Of a stretch of 64,000 bases of DNA, positions 1 through 10,690 are shown in pieces. Where the stretch lies: the NCBI GenBank assembly GCA_032622095.1, contig CP136066.1, forward strand, positions 191,510,816 through 191,574,815, written 5' to 3'. The stretch's first letter is position 1, and each line of letters opens with the position of its first letter. Below the pieces are notes generated by a model. The model was not told the origin of the DNA. It searched no databases and saw only the letters and a program-made list of their open reading frames with translations. Source of the stretch: Siphonodentalium dalli. Lineage: Eukaryota; Mollusca; Scaphopoda; Gadilida; Siphonodentaliidae. The translations under genes were made by a program, and so were the position numbers.

Positions 1-1665
1 GTCTTGGAGGTAGTAAGCTCCCTTTGTGTTTGTCGTGTCGAGTTATTCATTCAAAGTTTTTCAATTAAACATTAAAAGTTCTCTTCCTGCTGGATCGGTA
101 AAAAGCGACATTAGCCAGTCAATATAGGTGATCGTGAATATGTGGCAGTGAGGCTCAAATTGCCTCTACTCCTATCGTTAAGGCTACATACACATACAGA
201 CAATACGTTCACAACTTAAAGTCTGAAAGTAACACTATGACATGTTCAGACTAAAACCGGACCATTGTCATGTGCACATAAATTATAAGTACTTGTAATA
301 GCGTGTGTACCCCTCCCTTCTCACACCCCTGAATCGAACGGAAATTTGATGGAAACAATTTGATGGCGACAAAATGTTTCACCAAATGTTTGGTCGGTAT
401 CCGTAGTGCATGTCATACATGTTTATCTGGCTGGTATATATATATATATCACTTAACATGGCCTATGAATAAACCCACTTGTATGACATGTTATAATCGA
501 TATATATACAATCAAATACATACAACTGAGCAGTATTTGTTACGTGCTTCATTTTGTACGTATGCATATAAATTGTATACTAGCAGTTATTATGTATATA
601 TGCAAAATTATGATGTTGGGTTTTATGTTTGAACATATAGGCCGGAGTCATCATCTCCAGTTTAAACATCCGAGTTAAACCTGGTTTTAGACCTACATTG
701 GTGGTCAAAGGGCGCATCTTGTCGTTCAGTTGTCATTTAGTTGATAACTCTATTCGATGGTATGAACATGCAGTCAAACTACCTTGTTACCAATCAGAAC
801 AATGTGCAGGCCGATAAAACGCTTATTGACACGCCATAAATTATCGCCAGCGATATGTATTCATTGAGAAACAAGTATCGCTCATGGACCACTAATCCAT
901 TCTTATTCTGCGTTTAAACAAATCTGCCAAAGGGCATGTCTCTCGACGCGAGTTTCACCACTTTGTTTGTGGTTTTCCGCAAAATGCTTTACCCGAAAAG
1001 ACAAAAGTTGGTGTGTTTTCATGTATGTTTATATAGACATATTATGAGATCTGTCTATCTATCCGTCCGTCCGTTCGCAACCTTTCGTCCTAACCCCAGA
1101 ACCGCTGTTGTGGGTTAAGTAACTAGATAGAACAAGTTGTAACGAGCACATTTGTTTATTGTTTTGTGTCTACTGATCGCCGCCAAAAGAGTAGCCGTTA
1201 ACGTGTCACTTGCAACACTTATGAAACAGCCGTCCACACCATACTGTGCCATAACCAATAACAAATCGAAGACTGCCCTCCTCCAATGTGTTTTTGTTCT
1301 TGAGGACACAATTGTTCCGGTTATTCACGCTGTTGGGGTAGGATTGTAATATATGACAACTTCAGAAATTAGCAGTCTTCCGGGGACTTAGTATCGAACG
1401 TGTTTTTATTTTTGAAAACAATGAAAACCGGTTCAGCCAGTTACAGAGGTGTGTTGACGATTTAAATGCAGACGGGGAACCACAGTGCAGTTATATTTGT
1501 CGTTAACTTCCTGTTGATCTCTCCAAGACAAAATCCATACATGGGAATGACATGACCACCATCCGATTTTAAATCTTCAAAATACATTTTCAGTGTATAA
1601 ACCTACACGGATTGAAATAATTGGATGGGACATGGCATGACATGATATTAATTATTTGATACAAT
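1..1665. other. AT-rich non-coding stretch
   Basis: No gene is recognisable. The short open frames are scattered in all frames and show no domain, signal peptide or splice context. A short TA run lies near 437-450. The last bases run up to the target-site duplication of the LINE that follows. Confidence 0.6.
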
Positions 1666-1673
1666 AAAGTGCA

Positions 1674-2762
1674 GCATGGGTTACCGTTTTGGAACAATCT
1701 AATCCCATTTTTGAAGACTTTTGGTACCTTATGGCACCAAATATATCAAAAAAACAAGCGAAGTCAGTCGATAACCTCTTTTGGAAAGATGTATTGAACG
1801 CATGGACGCTATACTGCGACACAATACAACCAACAAATACTTGTGACTTTCATTCCCTTCCTCTAGTTGGTTTTACAGACACATCTAAGTTAATATTACC
1901 CCGTTTGAAATTATTTAAGACAAAATATTTGCTGTATATTTCGGATTTCTTTGATTCGTCCGGGAATATTATGTCACATCGTACATTTAAAGACAATCAT
2001 GATATAAATATTGACTTTTTGACCTTTCATGGAGTAACACATTATATTAAAGAGCGTGAAAAGTGCCTCGTAGTGCACGGCGATGAAGCCCCGCACCCCA
2101 TTATTCCGTATCAACTGAAGGAATTTATCACACCAGAAAGCTCAAAGTCTATATATAAAACAATGCTACCGCGTGGACGACCGGGCAAGCAAATTAACAA
2201 ATGGGAAAATGTACTGAATCATACATATGATGATGATTGGTGGAATGAGGTGTTCAGTTGCTCCTTCTCTCACGTTTCGGACACAAAACTAAAATGGTTC
2301 CAATATAGAATTAACACGCGTATTATATGCACGAAAAGGTTCCTAAAACAAATAAAACTTTCAGATGATGACACATGCACGTTTTGTAAATCTCAAACTG
2401 AGTCTATAATTCACATATTCTGTGAATGTCCTATCATACAACGATTTTGGAAACAAGTAGAGCACTGGGTCTATGATAAGACAACCTATCGAATTAAAAT
2501 CACAACGGAGATGGCACTATTCAGCGTGTCCATAGACACAACTCTCCACTCGTGGAGTCGTTTCCTCCTGATATTCGTGAGATACCATATTTACAAATCG
2601 AAACTCAATAACACATTACCAAATGTTGTTGTAACTGGGAGAGAATTGCACACACAGTTTATCACGGAACGGGTTTACTATTATAGCCATTCTCGATATA
2701 AGCAGTTCAGTGAACGATGGTCGCAACTCGAAGAACTGACCCATAACCCCTCTAGTGATTAA
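1674..2762 (+). pseudogene. LINE ORF2 C-terminal fragment with CCHC zinc knuckle
   Basis: The open frame runs from the truncation point to a stop at 2760-2762, about 360 codons. There is no native start codon because the reverse transcriptase and endonuclease domains lie upstream of the truncation. Counting from the TTG at 1689, residues around 205-260 show the C-terminal LINE module: KLKWFQYRIN, then CTFCKSQTE, then HIFCECP, then FWKQV. The spacing C-x2-C-x7-H-x4-C fits the zf-RVT type domain found behind many LINE reverse transcriptases. The frame has no internal stop, so the insertion is probably not very old. It cannot be active, as the catalytic domains are missing. Confidence 0.8.
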
Positions 2763-3406
2763 TCTATGTTAGCTATGAATGGAACATAAACATAATACTG
2801 GTATAACTTGCACTGCACACTGCCTGATATTATGACATCCTATACATATATCATAACCATATCTTAACAAATGCTTGTGTATATTTGTCGGTATAGTATA
2901 TGGAACGCACAACAAAGGCTATGCGCACACACTGACGGGGTTGTCTTACTTTTTTCCCGTAAATCAATGACAAAATCGGCAGCGTTAACATATCTTCACT
3001 CAAATCATCACTGACCACTGTTCTATGGCATATGCCTATCATGCATTGTGATCTTAACCGATGATAAATCATATTCCATATACATAGACAACAGTATTTA
3101 TTATTTGTTATTTTGGTATGAAATCCCGATAGTATATGTGCAACAAATGATTTAACTAGATAATAGAATATGTGATATCAAATTAATTTTTAGAAACTAT
3201 GTAAGAAATTCGTATATCCCCACCCCAGCCCCAGAAAAAAACATAAAAACAGACAAATTTCTTTGTAATGTATGGTATATATATATATATATATTAAATT
3301 TATTGTATTAATTGTAACATGTTATCTATATTTATATATATATATTGTGTTATGAACTTATGATATATTGTCTGAATAAAAACATTTACAAAAAAAGAAA
3401 GAAAAA
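1674..3406 (+). mobile_element. 5'-truncated L1/Tx1-like non-LTR retrotransposon
   Basis: The element holds the C-terminal part of ORF2, a 3' UTR of about 600 bp with a (TA)n run at 3276-3294, a polyadenylation signal AATAAA at 3375-3380, and an A-rich tail at 3389-3409. AAAGTGCA occurs at 1666-1673 and again at 3407-3414, directly after the tail, which fits a target-site duplication. Loss of the 5' end, a tail and a duplication are the normal outcome of target-primed reverse transcription. The clade call (L1/Tx1) is from the style of the C-terminal zinc-knuckle region and is less sure than the LINE call. Confidence 0.8.
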
Positions 3407-3414
3407 AAAGTGCA

Positions 3415-3769
3415 CTAAGACATAGACGCATGTTTTGCTTAAATCGGGACAGCAATACATTTTAACTAAATGATTTTTTCTGGATCGTGAGAGATGAGCA
3501 ACATTGAGTTTCACATATCACCATCACTGACTATGAAATGAAAACAGCCAACGAGAAGACCAACAACAAATATAACTACAGTCCATGCATGTAGGTTAAA
3601 ATAGTACATTCCTTGGAGTATAAATGACAATTGAATAACACAATCAAACCACCAAATACATGTAGTGTGCTGTCCAAAATGTCTTATTTTTGTATGTAGT
3701 ACATGCTATCAAGTTTGGTGCTTTTACCATACAATGCACGATTTTGTCATCTATCCGCCCCACTATTTG
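3415..3769. other. Non-coding spacer
   Basis: I see no gene or clear repeat here. It separates the LINE tail from the 175-bp tandem repeat. Confidence 0.4.
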
Positions 3770-4290
3770 TGGATTAGATTAGACGCCTTCAATCATAAAC
3801 AATCATTTTATAGAACTGGAAGTGGAATTACGAACAAAAATCTGTGATAAGAAATTCTGTAAGATGGTTGGGTGTGGGCTGGGGGGGGGGGGAGGTATCG
3901 AATAACTTTATTCTCAATACTTGGATGCCATATGAGTTTGTTATTTTGTGCATAATATTAGATAATCCTTCAATCAAAAACAATCATTTTTAGAACTGGA
4001 ATTGCAAACAAAAATCTTCGATCTGAATTGGGTGGGGGTGGCGAATAACTTTATTCTTCAAACTTGGGGTGGCGAATAACATTGGTCTTTAAACTCCGAC
4101 GTAGATACGTTTCTAACTTTTTGTATTTGATTAGACGATCCTTCATTCATAAACAATCATTTCATAGAACTGGAAGTCGAATTGCGAATAAAAATCTGCG
4201 ATCTGAAATTATGTATTGGTTGGTGGGTTGGCGGGGTGGTGAATAACTTTATTTTTAATACTTGGATATCAGATAAGTTTCTTATGCTGT
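3770..4290. repeat. Tandem repeat, about 175 bp, three diverged copies
   Basis: The core AACAATCATTTTATAGAACT with a following ACAAAAATCT block occurs at about 3796, 3978 and 4151. Each is followed by a G-rich stretch and then a GAATAACTTTATT block with ACTTGGAT. The copies differ by small indels, and the second contains an extra partial duplication of the GGTGGCGAATAAC segment. No coding potential. Confidence 0.75.
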
Positions 4291-4359
4291 ACATTAGATT
4301 AGTCGATTGACATTGAAAATTGGAATAGAGTCCAATTATTTAGCACAACCCATCCTGAT

Positions 4360-5190
4360 GTTGAAAATGAACATGCCATGCTGCTACTAAGAAAAGTATA
4401 CAAGGAACCAGTTTTTGAACAGTTGCCCCCACACTAGTGAATGCTATTTCATTCCTTGTATTGTCTTTAAGGTGTTTGATGAATGTTAATTAACCACAGA
4501 GTTAGAGATAGAACAAAATTTATTAAGGTTAACGAGCCATACAGCTCTAACGGCAAAATGAACAATGACCGTTTTCAACTATATCGGGTCTTGCGTACAA
4601 TTTTATAAATCTATATTTTTTCTGACAACCATAGAGGTCACGTGACATTAAACCACATTAAATCACACCAACATCATAGTGAAATCTATTTCATTCCTTG
4701 TATTGTCTTTAAGGTGTTTGATGAATGTCAATTAACCATAGAGTTAGAACAAAATTGATGAAGGTTAACTAGCCATACAGCTCTAACAGCAAAATGAACA
4801 ATGACCGTTTTCAACTATATCAGGTCTTGCGTACAATGTTATAAATCTATATTTTGTCTGAGTTAAACAACCCACAATGTTAACTCCAACCTTCCTGAGC
4901 ACATCTGCTGTTTCGACTGAGCCAGTAAACAATAAAGGCAAGTGAACCGGATGATTTGGGGATATATAGCGGCTATTTGGGGTAGATTTGGTCAAAAACA
5001 TGCACAAAAATCCTCGAAAATATCCTGATTTTTGCTTAAGACGGCAGCCATCTTGGATTTGGAGATCACGTGACATTAAAACATTGGAATAGAGTGCAAT
5101 TTCGATGTTGAAAATATGCATGCCATGCTTCTACTAAAAAGTATACAAGGAACCAGTTTTTGAACAGTTGCCCCAACCCTAGTAAATGCC
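4360..5190. repeat. Compound direct repeats, about 190-bp and 85-bp units
   Basis: A unit starting TATTTCATTCCTTGTATTG occurs at about 4445-4624 and again at about 4686-4860, with the same order of blocks (AAGGTGTTTGATGAATG, AGCCATACAGCTCTAAC, CTTGCGTACAAT). A second unit (GTATACAAGGAACCAG, TTTTTGAACAGTTGCCCC) flanks the pair at about 4362-4445 and 5104-5188. Open frames in both strands of this block overlap the repeats and are not convincing genes. Confidence 0.75.
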
Positions 5191-5278
5191 CCTTAGTAAT
5201 ATGGAAATCATTATTAATTTTGTTTAACCCCAACGGTTTCGTGATCATTTTACCTTGATAAAAATATGATATATGTAT

Positions 5279-5985
5279 CGTGCATGGACCTCAACATTGC
5301 ACTTTTTGTTGCTAAATCGGCTGCGTGGCCAGCACCATGGCAGTCACAAGGGAATCCTTGAATGCTCGTGCGGTGCCGCACAGCGGGCATCTATATAGGA
5401 CAGGGAGGCAACCATATAACCCGTTCCATATTTTCGAAAATAGGGCTGAAGTCGTGCATGGAGTGTCAAAATAGCCCCTTTTGATACTAAATCGGCTGCG
5501 TAGCCAGATCCATGGCGGCCACCGGGAATTCTTGCATTTTCGTGCGGTGCCACCCAGCGGGCATCTATAGGACAGGGACGTGACTATATAGCCCCTTCAA
5601 AATATTCGAAAATTGGTCTGAAGTCGTGCATGGAGACCAAATAGCACGTTTTGTTACTAAATCGGCTGCGTAGCCAGAACCATGGCGGCCACCCTGGAAT
5701 CCTGGCATTTCCGTGCGGTGCCACCGAGCGGGCATCTTATATATGACAGGGGCACGACCATATATACACGGAAGGATTCCCTTGTGACTGCAATGGTTCT
5801 GGCCACGCAGCCGATTTAGCAACAAAAATTGCAATGTTGAGCTCCGTGCACGACTTCAGCCCAATTATCGAACATTTGGAAGGGGTTATATGGTTGCGTC
5901 CCTGTCCCGTGGACGCCCACCGAGTGGCACCGCATGCAAATGCAAGGATTCCCGGGAGGCCGCCATGCTTCTAGCTACGTAATCA
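5279..5985. repeat. Tandem repeat, about 175 bp, three direct copies plus an inverted partial copy
   Basis: TACTAAATCGGCTGCGTAGC-like blocks stand at about 5312, 5488 and 5658. Each is followed by CCATGGCGGCCACC, CGTGCGGTGCCAC and AGCGGGCATC blocks and then GAAGTCGTGCATGGAG. From about 5765 the array turns round: CACGCAGCCGATTTAGCAAC reads as the reverse complement and continues to about 5985. This gives a small foldback. The open frames on the minus strand translate the repeat and are not genes. A diverged relative lies at 8335-8790. Confidence 0.8.
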
Positions 5986-5989
5986 TGTT

Positions 5990-6520
5990 TATGGGCTGCG
6001 AAACGGTTTTCAAAAACATTTCTTTGTTTTTTTTGTAACATCTCCCAGTCTGTTGTTGAAAATACGTATGAGTTTTAGGTCCTGATGGATCTGGGTTTTC
6101 TCTATCCATATTGTCGATTTAATTGTTTATATACCAGAGGAGCAGATGGTGGCGATTTTCTGCTATGTTTATATAGTGGTATAAACGATACGACGTCACG
6201 ATATCTGGAAGAGAAGTCCCAGAACCCAAGATACTGGCAGGTATACCACGATGAGATCAGTGAAACCCACTTGAAATCCTAAACGCTCTGTATAGTCACA
6301 CCGACTATCGACCCATTGGCCAAAGCCGGGACTATAGCCTATAGTACATGTATGGGGTGGCGCGGCATTTCCAAATTAATTGTCAACACACCTCATCCCA
6401 CACGGACAACATCTTCATGTATACGGTATTTTTATTTGTTTATATCTGCATTAAGTATACACTAATACTATAAAACAAGTTGATTATACGGTGACAGTCT
6501 TGATTTCTTGTTTACACTCA
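5990..6520. other. Non-coding spacer
   Basis: No gene or repeat could be recognised. The short open frame at 6085-6282 has no features that support it. Confidence 0.4.
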
Positions 6521-6526
6521 GACAGG

Positions 6527-7081
6527 ATGTCACCCGGAAAACTAGCAATTTATTTGTGCCTAATATTCAGCCAACTTAAGTCGGACAACGATTCCAACAT
6601 TTATAACCAAAATATGCAATATATGTATATAGCCATTCTCCAAGACAATGCCAATTTGTATTGTAATAATCAATCGGATAGGAATTTCATGAAAGCATTG
6701 TCATTCTGTGTACGTAGCATCAATTATAAGACTGGAGCTATATTTCAGCCTTTTCTATACCTGCCCAGCGATACCTATATCGATTGGCATGTGTCCCTCG
6801 TCAAAGTTTCAACAGGAAGGGGATCCTGGTGTTGAAATGTAAACCGTTGAAAGAAGCACTCAATGTGATAATACAAAAGGCTTTTACCACCCAAGGCGCA
6901 CCTGTTATTCTGGAAATCCATATATTAATCTTATGAGACTGGTGGCAGCGAACAGAATTGGAGAGGTGATTAAAAATAACTCTATAGATACTGACACCCA
7001 ATGTTCTGTTGAAATGAATCTCCTAATTGAAAATACCGCTAGGTTTATCGACGCTCCGTGGATCTACTTGGATAGATCTTG
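6527..7081 (+). pseudogene. Possible relic of a small secreted protein, family unknown
   Basis: An ATG at 6527 opens a frame that begins MSPGKLAIYLCLIFSQ, with a hydrophobic core that resembles a signal peptide, and runs to a stop at 6833-6835. From about 6795 a +1 frame continues in the same style (FQQEGDPGVEM), meets one TAA near 6838, and then reads on through QCDNTKGFYHP, TCYSGNPYINL, QCSVEMN and APWIYLDRS to a stop at 7079-7081. Joined across one frameshift and one stop, this would be about 185 residues with several cysteines and no intron. I do not recognise the family. It could be a decayed single-exon secreted protein, a sequencing-damaged gene, or chance. Confidence 0.35.
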
Positions 7082-7089
7082 AAACTTAT

Positions 7090-8330
7090 GATGCAGAATA
7101 GCTTTTACCTCCCTTTAACTCAATTGGAAATTAATTGATTAATCTTGGCATCTATCACAAAAAAAATGGGTTCATCGTCCAAACCATGACTAAAACGCAC
7201 ACTGCCATACATATTTAATAGAAAACATTTTTGACATAGCATCATACATCCTGGGACCCAACTTTAGCCCGAGCCTGTGTACATATTCCGTCATTTTCTA
7301 GTCATTTTGTTTTTTAATTTGGCACAGATATTAAACATCGTTGGAACCTGGAATTCTGAGTTTGGTTGGAACCATTTTTGTCGAGTTCTTGTCATTTTTG
7401 CCGACTTTTCTAGCTCGTTAGCGCAATAACTTAAACAAATATTAACCGATTTTAACATTGTTTTGCGTAAGAGCTATTTAAAAAAAATTCGAAAACCAGA
7501 CTTATCCGATCTTTTCTACCGCAATTATGGCCCCTAGTTTGACGAATTTTCTTGATTTTCAACATTTGATGTTTCCGGATGATGACATTTATTCCGGACA
7601 TATCCAATCCTTCAGTTAGCCACCGTCTCCAGGGACATTGTGGTCGGTCGACCTTTTATTTAATATGATTTGGTGTATCATTTCTAGATGAAGACAATCC
7701 AACTCGACCACCCATCGGACACTTGAATTATTCTAAACCACACAACTATCGGCATTGCCGCGCCGTATATATCAGTACCCGATTCCTAGATTATATCCAC
7801 GGTCCCCACACTACTTTCCCACCAATCGGAAACATGAATTATCAAAAAAATGCTCTTCATTGTTCGGTCCACAAAATTTTAGGAGACAACGATACGATTA
7901 GGTGCCATTAACTTAGCAGGTATAATTCCATGCGCATTAAGATTCGTCGACTAAGATTGTTACAAGTAACACCACCAGGGAGGTACAGCTGCACCTATGT
8001 AGCCTCTGATGTCTACATATATAGAGTGCATACAGTTTGCATTGGTGTGTGGCACCGTGGTACGGTATATATCATCTCAATCAAAACCAGCTAAATAATC
8101 TTTTAATTCTTATTTTTTTTTAAACACAGATTCACCCATATTAGCATTGCACTGTATCAACCCAATTTATTGTGCTGTAATGCCGTTGAAGGTTTTTGTG
8201 AGTTTGTCAGTAGCTTCATATCTGCCCTTACACAAGTTCCATGAATTCCGTTACTAGTTCCCAGACCAACCCCAGTCTCTAGTTCCCAGTTCTCATAATA
8301 TGATAACAATCGTTACTGAATCGCCCACAT
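7090..8330. other. Non-coding stretch
   Basis: No gene, transposon domain or tandem repeat is apparent. Short open frames are present at the density expected by chance. Confidence 0.5.
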
Positions 8331-8334
8331 GTAT

Positions 8335-8790
8335 GTATGCATAATCACAGCAGCTACGGTGCCATCCTTTCTGGATTATTCTTGTGCCGCGACTGGTCCA
8401 TCTAGAAATTACAAACCAGGTCACATACGCTCGTCCAGCTGTTCAAAATTGGGCGTAAGTCGTGCATGGGGTCAACATAATGAAAAAAGGTCAGTTTTCA
8501 TTGCTAAATCGCCTGCGTAGGCATAACCATAGCAGACACGAGTCTATTGTTCTGGATTCGTTTTGTGCCGCTACTAGTTCATCTCAAAATAAAAAACTAG
8601 GTCACAATTAACCTGTCCAGCTGTTCAAAAATTGGGTGTAAGTCGTGTGTGGAGGAAATTAACAATTTCTCGTTGCCAAATTCCAATATGTATGCATAAT
8701 CACACCAGCCACGGGTATTCTTGTGCTGCCACCAGTCCATCTAGAAATCACAAACTGGGTCACATACGCCCATCCAGCTGTTCAAAAAAT
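8335..8790. repeat. Tandem repeat, about 160-180 bp, diverged relative of the 5.3-kb array
   Basis: CCAGCTGTTCAAAA recurs at about 8435, 8617 and 8774. The first two are followed by GTAAGTCGTG-type blocks, and each copy is preceded by GTCCATCTAGAAAT-like blocks. The block ATTGCTAAATCGCCTGCGTA near 8500 and GTAAGTCGTGCATGGGG near 8455 match blocks of the 5279-5985 array in the same order, so both arrays belong to one family. The array ends where the Penelope-like fragment begins. Confidence 0.7.
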
Positions 8791-9360
8791 CGCATTTGTT
8801 CTGACAACACTATTGTTTGTAAAAGAGCAGACAAAGGAGGTGCACTGGTGATTATGGAAGCGACCGACCATGCCAACAAATCGGAAGATACACTCTTGGA
8901 CGATCGTTTTTACAAGACACTTCCTACAAATGAGGAGAAGTTTGTCACAAATTCTCTAAATGACTAACTGATAAAGCCGAATATCTCACAAAATTTGAGA
9001 TGAAATGCAGCTCTTACGGATTAAGCAAAATTCATAAAAGTCCCACAATCCAACAAGCAATTAAAGAACAGAATTCCGCGTATATCCGAGTGCCCAGGTA
9101 TGGATAATATGGTCACTGATGTTGGTCGGGAAAAGTTCTTTTGCGTGTATATACAGTTGGTGTTCGAGATAAATCATCCAGAATATCGCAAAATTTCACT
9201 GAGTAAACATTTGGATGAATGTGGAAAGAATCAATATTCGATCTTCCCATTCCAAAAACTGTTCTCAGCAAACAGAATACGCCGAACCCGGAAGGAAGAT
9301 TTCTACGATGATCACTTCCGATGCAAGCTAAATGCGTGTAAAGCTGGGTTGTCTCCTTGA
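8790..9360 (+). pseudogene. Penelope-like retroelement remnant, internally deleted
   Basis: The first frame, ending at 8967, carries KRADKGGALVIME and LLDDRFYKTLP, the conserved block that precedes the reverse transcriptase in Penelope-like elements. In another frame from 9015 the text reads YGLSKIHKSP then IKEQNSAYIRVP, the next conserved block. The reverse transcriptase palm, including its catalytic YADD-type motif, is not found. The frame ending at 9360 then reads HLDECGKNQYSIFPF and LRCKLNAC-like text (KEDFYDDHFRCKLNAC), which fits the end of the C-terminal GIY-YIG nuclease of some Penelope lineages. So the copy has lost its middle and is shifted in frame. The N-terminal block is the firmest part. 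Confidence 0.6.
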
Positions 9361-9426
9361 CACTATGATGTCTCATGTTATTCTTGGACCATATATATAA
9401 CTGTGCACACGTTACTTTAAACTGTG

Positions 9427-9428
<2 letters not shown>

Positions 9429-9463
<35 letters not shown>
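9429..9463. repeat. (AT)n microsatellite
   Basis: About 17 uninterrupted AT units, lying between the two Penelope-like fragments. Other, shorter TA runs lie at 3276-3294, 10200-10222, 37199-37212 and 63304-63313. Confidence 0.95.
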
Positions 9464-9465
<2 letters not shown>

Positions 9466-9529
9466 TAAAGTAGTGTAGCCGTATAGGTCTGATTGATAGT
9501 TGGGTTGAAATAAATGGTAACACCTTTAA

Positions 9530-9963
9530 GACCTATTGTATATTTTTTTCTCACGAGCTTTCGTCTAACATAGACTTTATCAAGTGACAGACAACGAGAA
9601 ATGAGACAAGAAACGTTAAAGCTACACGAAGCGTTGATGATGACGTGATGACGTTGTATCCCAGGTAAACAAGTTGATGGTTACCAAATTATAGTAGATA
9701 TAAATTAGGACCTAGTGTATAGGTACAATTGAAAGGTATTTAGCTGCATGTTAGTTGCAATAAGATATCACAATAAGACTACAACCACGCGGACATGAAT
9801 CCAGCATCTCTATTGATACCGGATTGAAACTGTCAAACATTGAAATGTATTTTTGCTCTGTAATCCTGCGACTGTGAAGGTCCGATAGTCCTCCCTGTAT
9901 CACTTGGACACGAATGTCCTTAACAGAATGGCGCGGAAGGCAGAAATGGTTCGCAACAGGCAT
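9530..9963 (-). mobile_element. 3' end of a second Penelope-like element, GIY-YIG nuclease plus 3' UTR
   Basis: On the minus strand, 9963 to 9751 encodes PVANHFCLPRHSVKDIRV followed by RRITEQKYIS and DSFNP. This is the C-terminal half of the Penelope GIY-YIG endonuclease: H-x3-LP-HS-x2-D, the RR-x2-E segment with the metal-binding glutamate, and the final asparagine. The N-terminal half with the GIY and YIG motifs is absent. Downstream on the same strand lies the presumed 3' UTR, ending near 9530 with a stable stem: GTCTA and TAGAC separated by three bases, followed by GAAA (9550-9588). The copy is a truncated relic. Confidence 0.65.
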
Positions 9964-9980
9964 ATATGACCGAGCCTCTC

Positions 9981-10058
9981 GACAAACAGGTTATTATTGC
10001 CTACAAGAAAAATCCCAGTTTGAGAGATATGCTCGTTCGATCTCGACTCAGACCTTGA
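9981..10058 (+). pseudogene. Penelope-like fragment from between the RT and nuclease domains
   Basis: In the plus strand the frame reads VIIAYKKNPSLRDMLVRSRL and stops at 10056-10058. AYRRN-x-LRDLLVRSK-like text is a hallmark of the linker that precedes the nuclease domain in Penelope-like polyproteins. It points away from the minus-strand nuclease fragment that ends 17 bases upstream, so the two pieces are in inverted order. Confidence 0.5.
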
Positions 10059-10194
10059 TTAACACGCAGTTCAATTAGCTTTTTAGCAATTTCAACATCA
10101 TTATCCTTTGTTTGTGCTCAACACAATATTTTATGTCAATTTCCGACACAACCTAACAAAATTTAGCTAGTTCCATAGAAATAATTACATAAGA

Positions 10195-10690
10195 AATCGT
10201 ATATATATATATATATATATATTTGCCAGTGTCTGTTCCATAACAATTTACAGGGACCATCTCGATAACAATAGAGAGGTCTATTTTGGTACTTTTTCTT
10301 ACAAGAAAGATAATGGATAAGATAGTGCGGGTTAAAATTTTCTAAAGTGACGCTGTTGTTGTCAGGGGCACAAAAGGGGAGAAGGTCAGAAAAAAAATTG
10401 TCGCCGATTTCCACCAAACTTATACATGATCATCTCCACGAGGAATCTAATGGTGTGGTTTACAGACGTCAATAGTGGCGCCATTTGAGTCAGGGATGCA
10501 TGGAAGGGGAGAGGTGCACAAGAATTAATAAACCTGTTTAGCGCCGATTTCCACAAAGTTGATACACATTCTTCTCTATGAAACGAGGAATCTAATCGTG
10601 TGCTTTCAAGATGACAAAAGTGGCACTATTTGAGTCAGGGGTGCAGTGCAGGGAGAGGGGCACCAAAAATCGCACTTCCGCAAAAAGCCA
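10195..10690 (+). mobile_element. Helitron-family repeat fragment with internal 130-bp units
   Basis: It begins with ATCG(TA)nTTTGCC and GTGTCTGTTC, like the 5' ends of the copies at 58223 and 63316. The blocks AAGATAATGG, TGCGGGTTAAAATTTTCTAA, TGACGCTGTTGTTGTCAGGG follow in the same order as in those copies. Then two units of about 130 bp each carry CGATTTCCACCAAA, ATCATCTCCACGAGGAATCT, AGTGGCGCCATTTGAGTCAG and a G-rich GGAGAGGNGC block. No 3' terminus could be fixed. The minus-strand open frame here is not coding. Confidence 0.6.
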
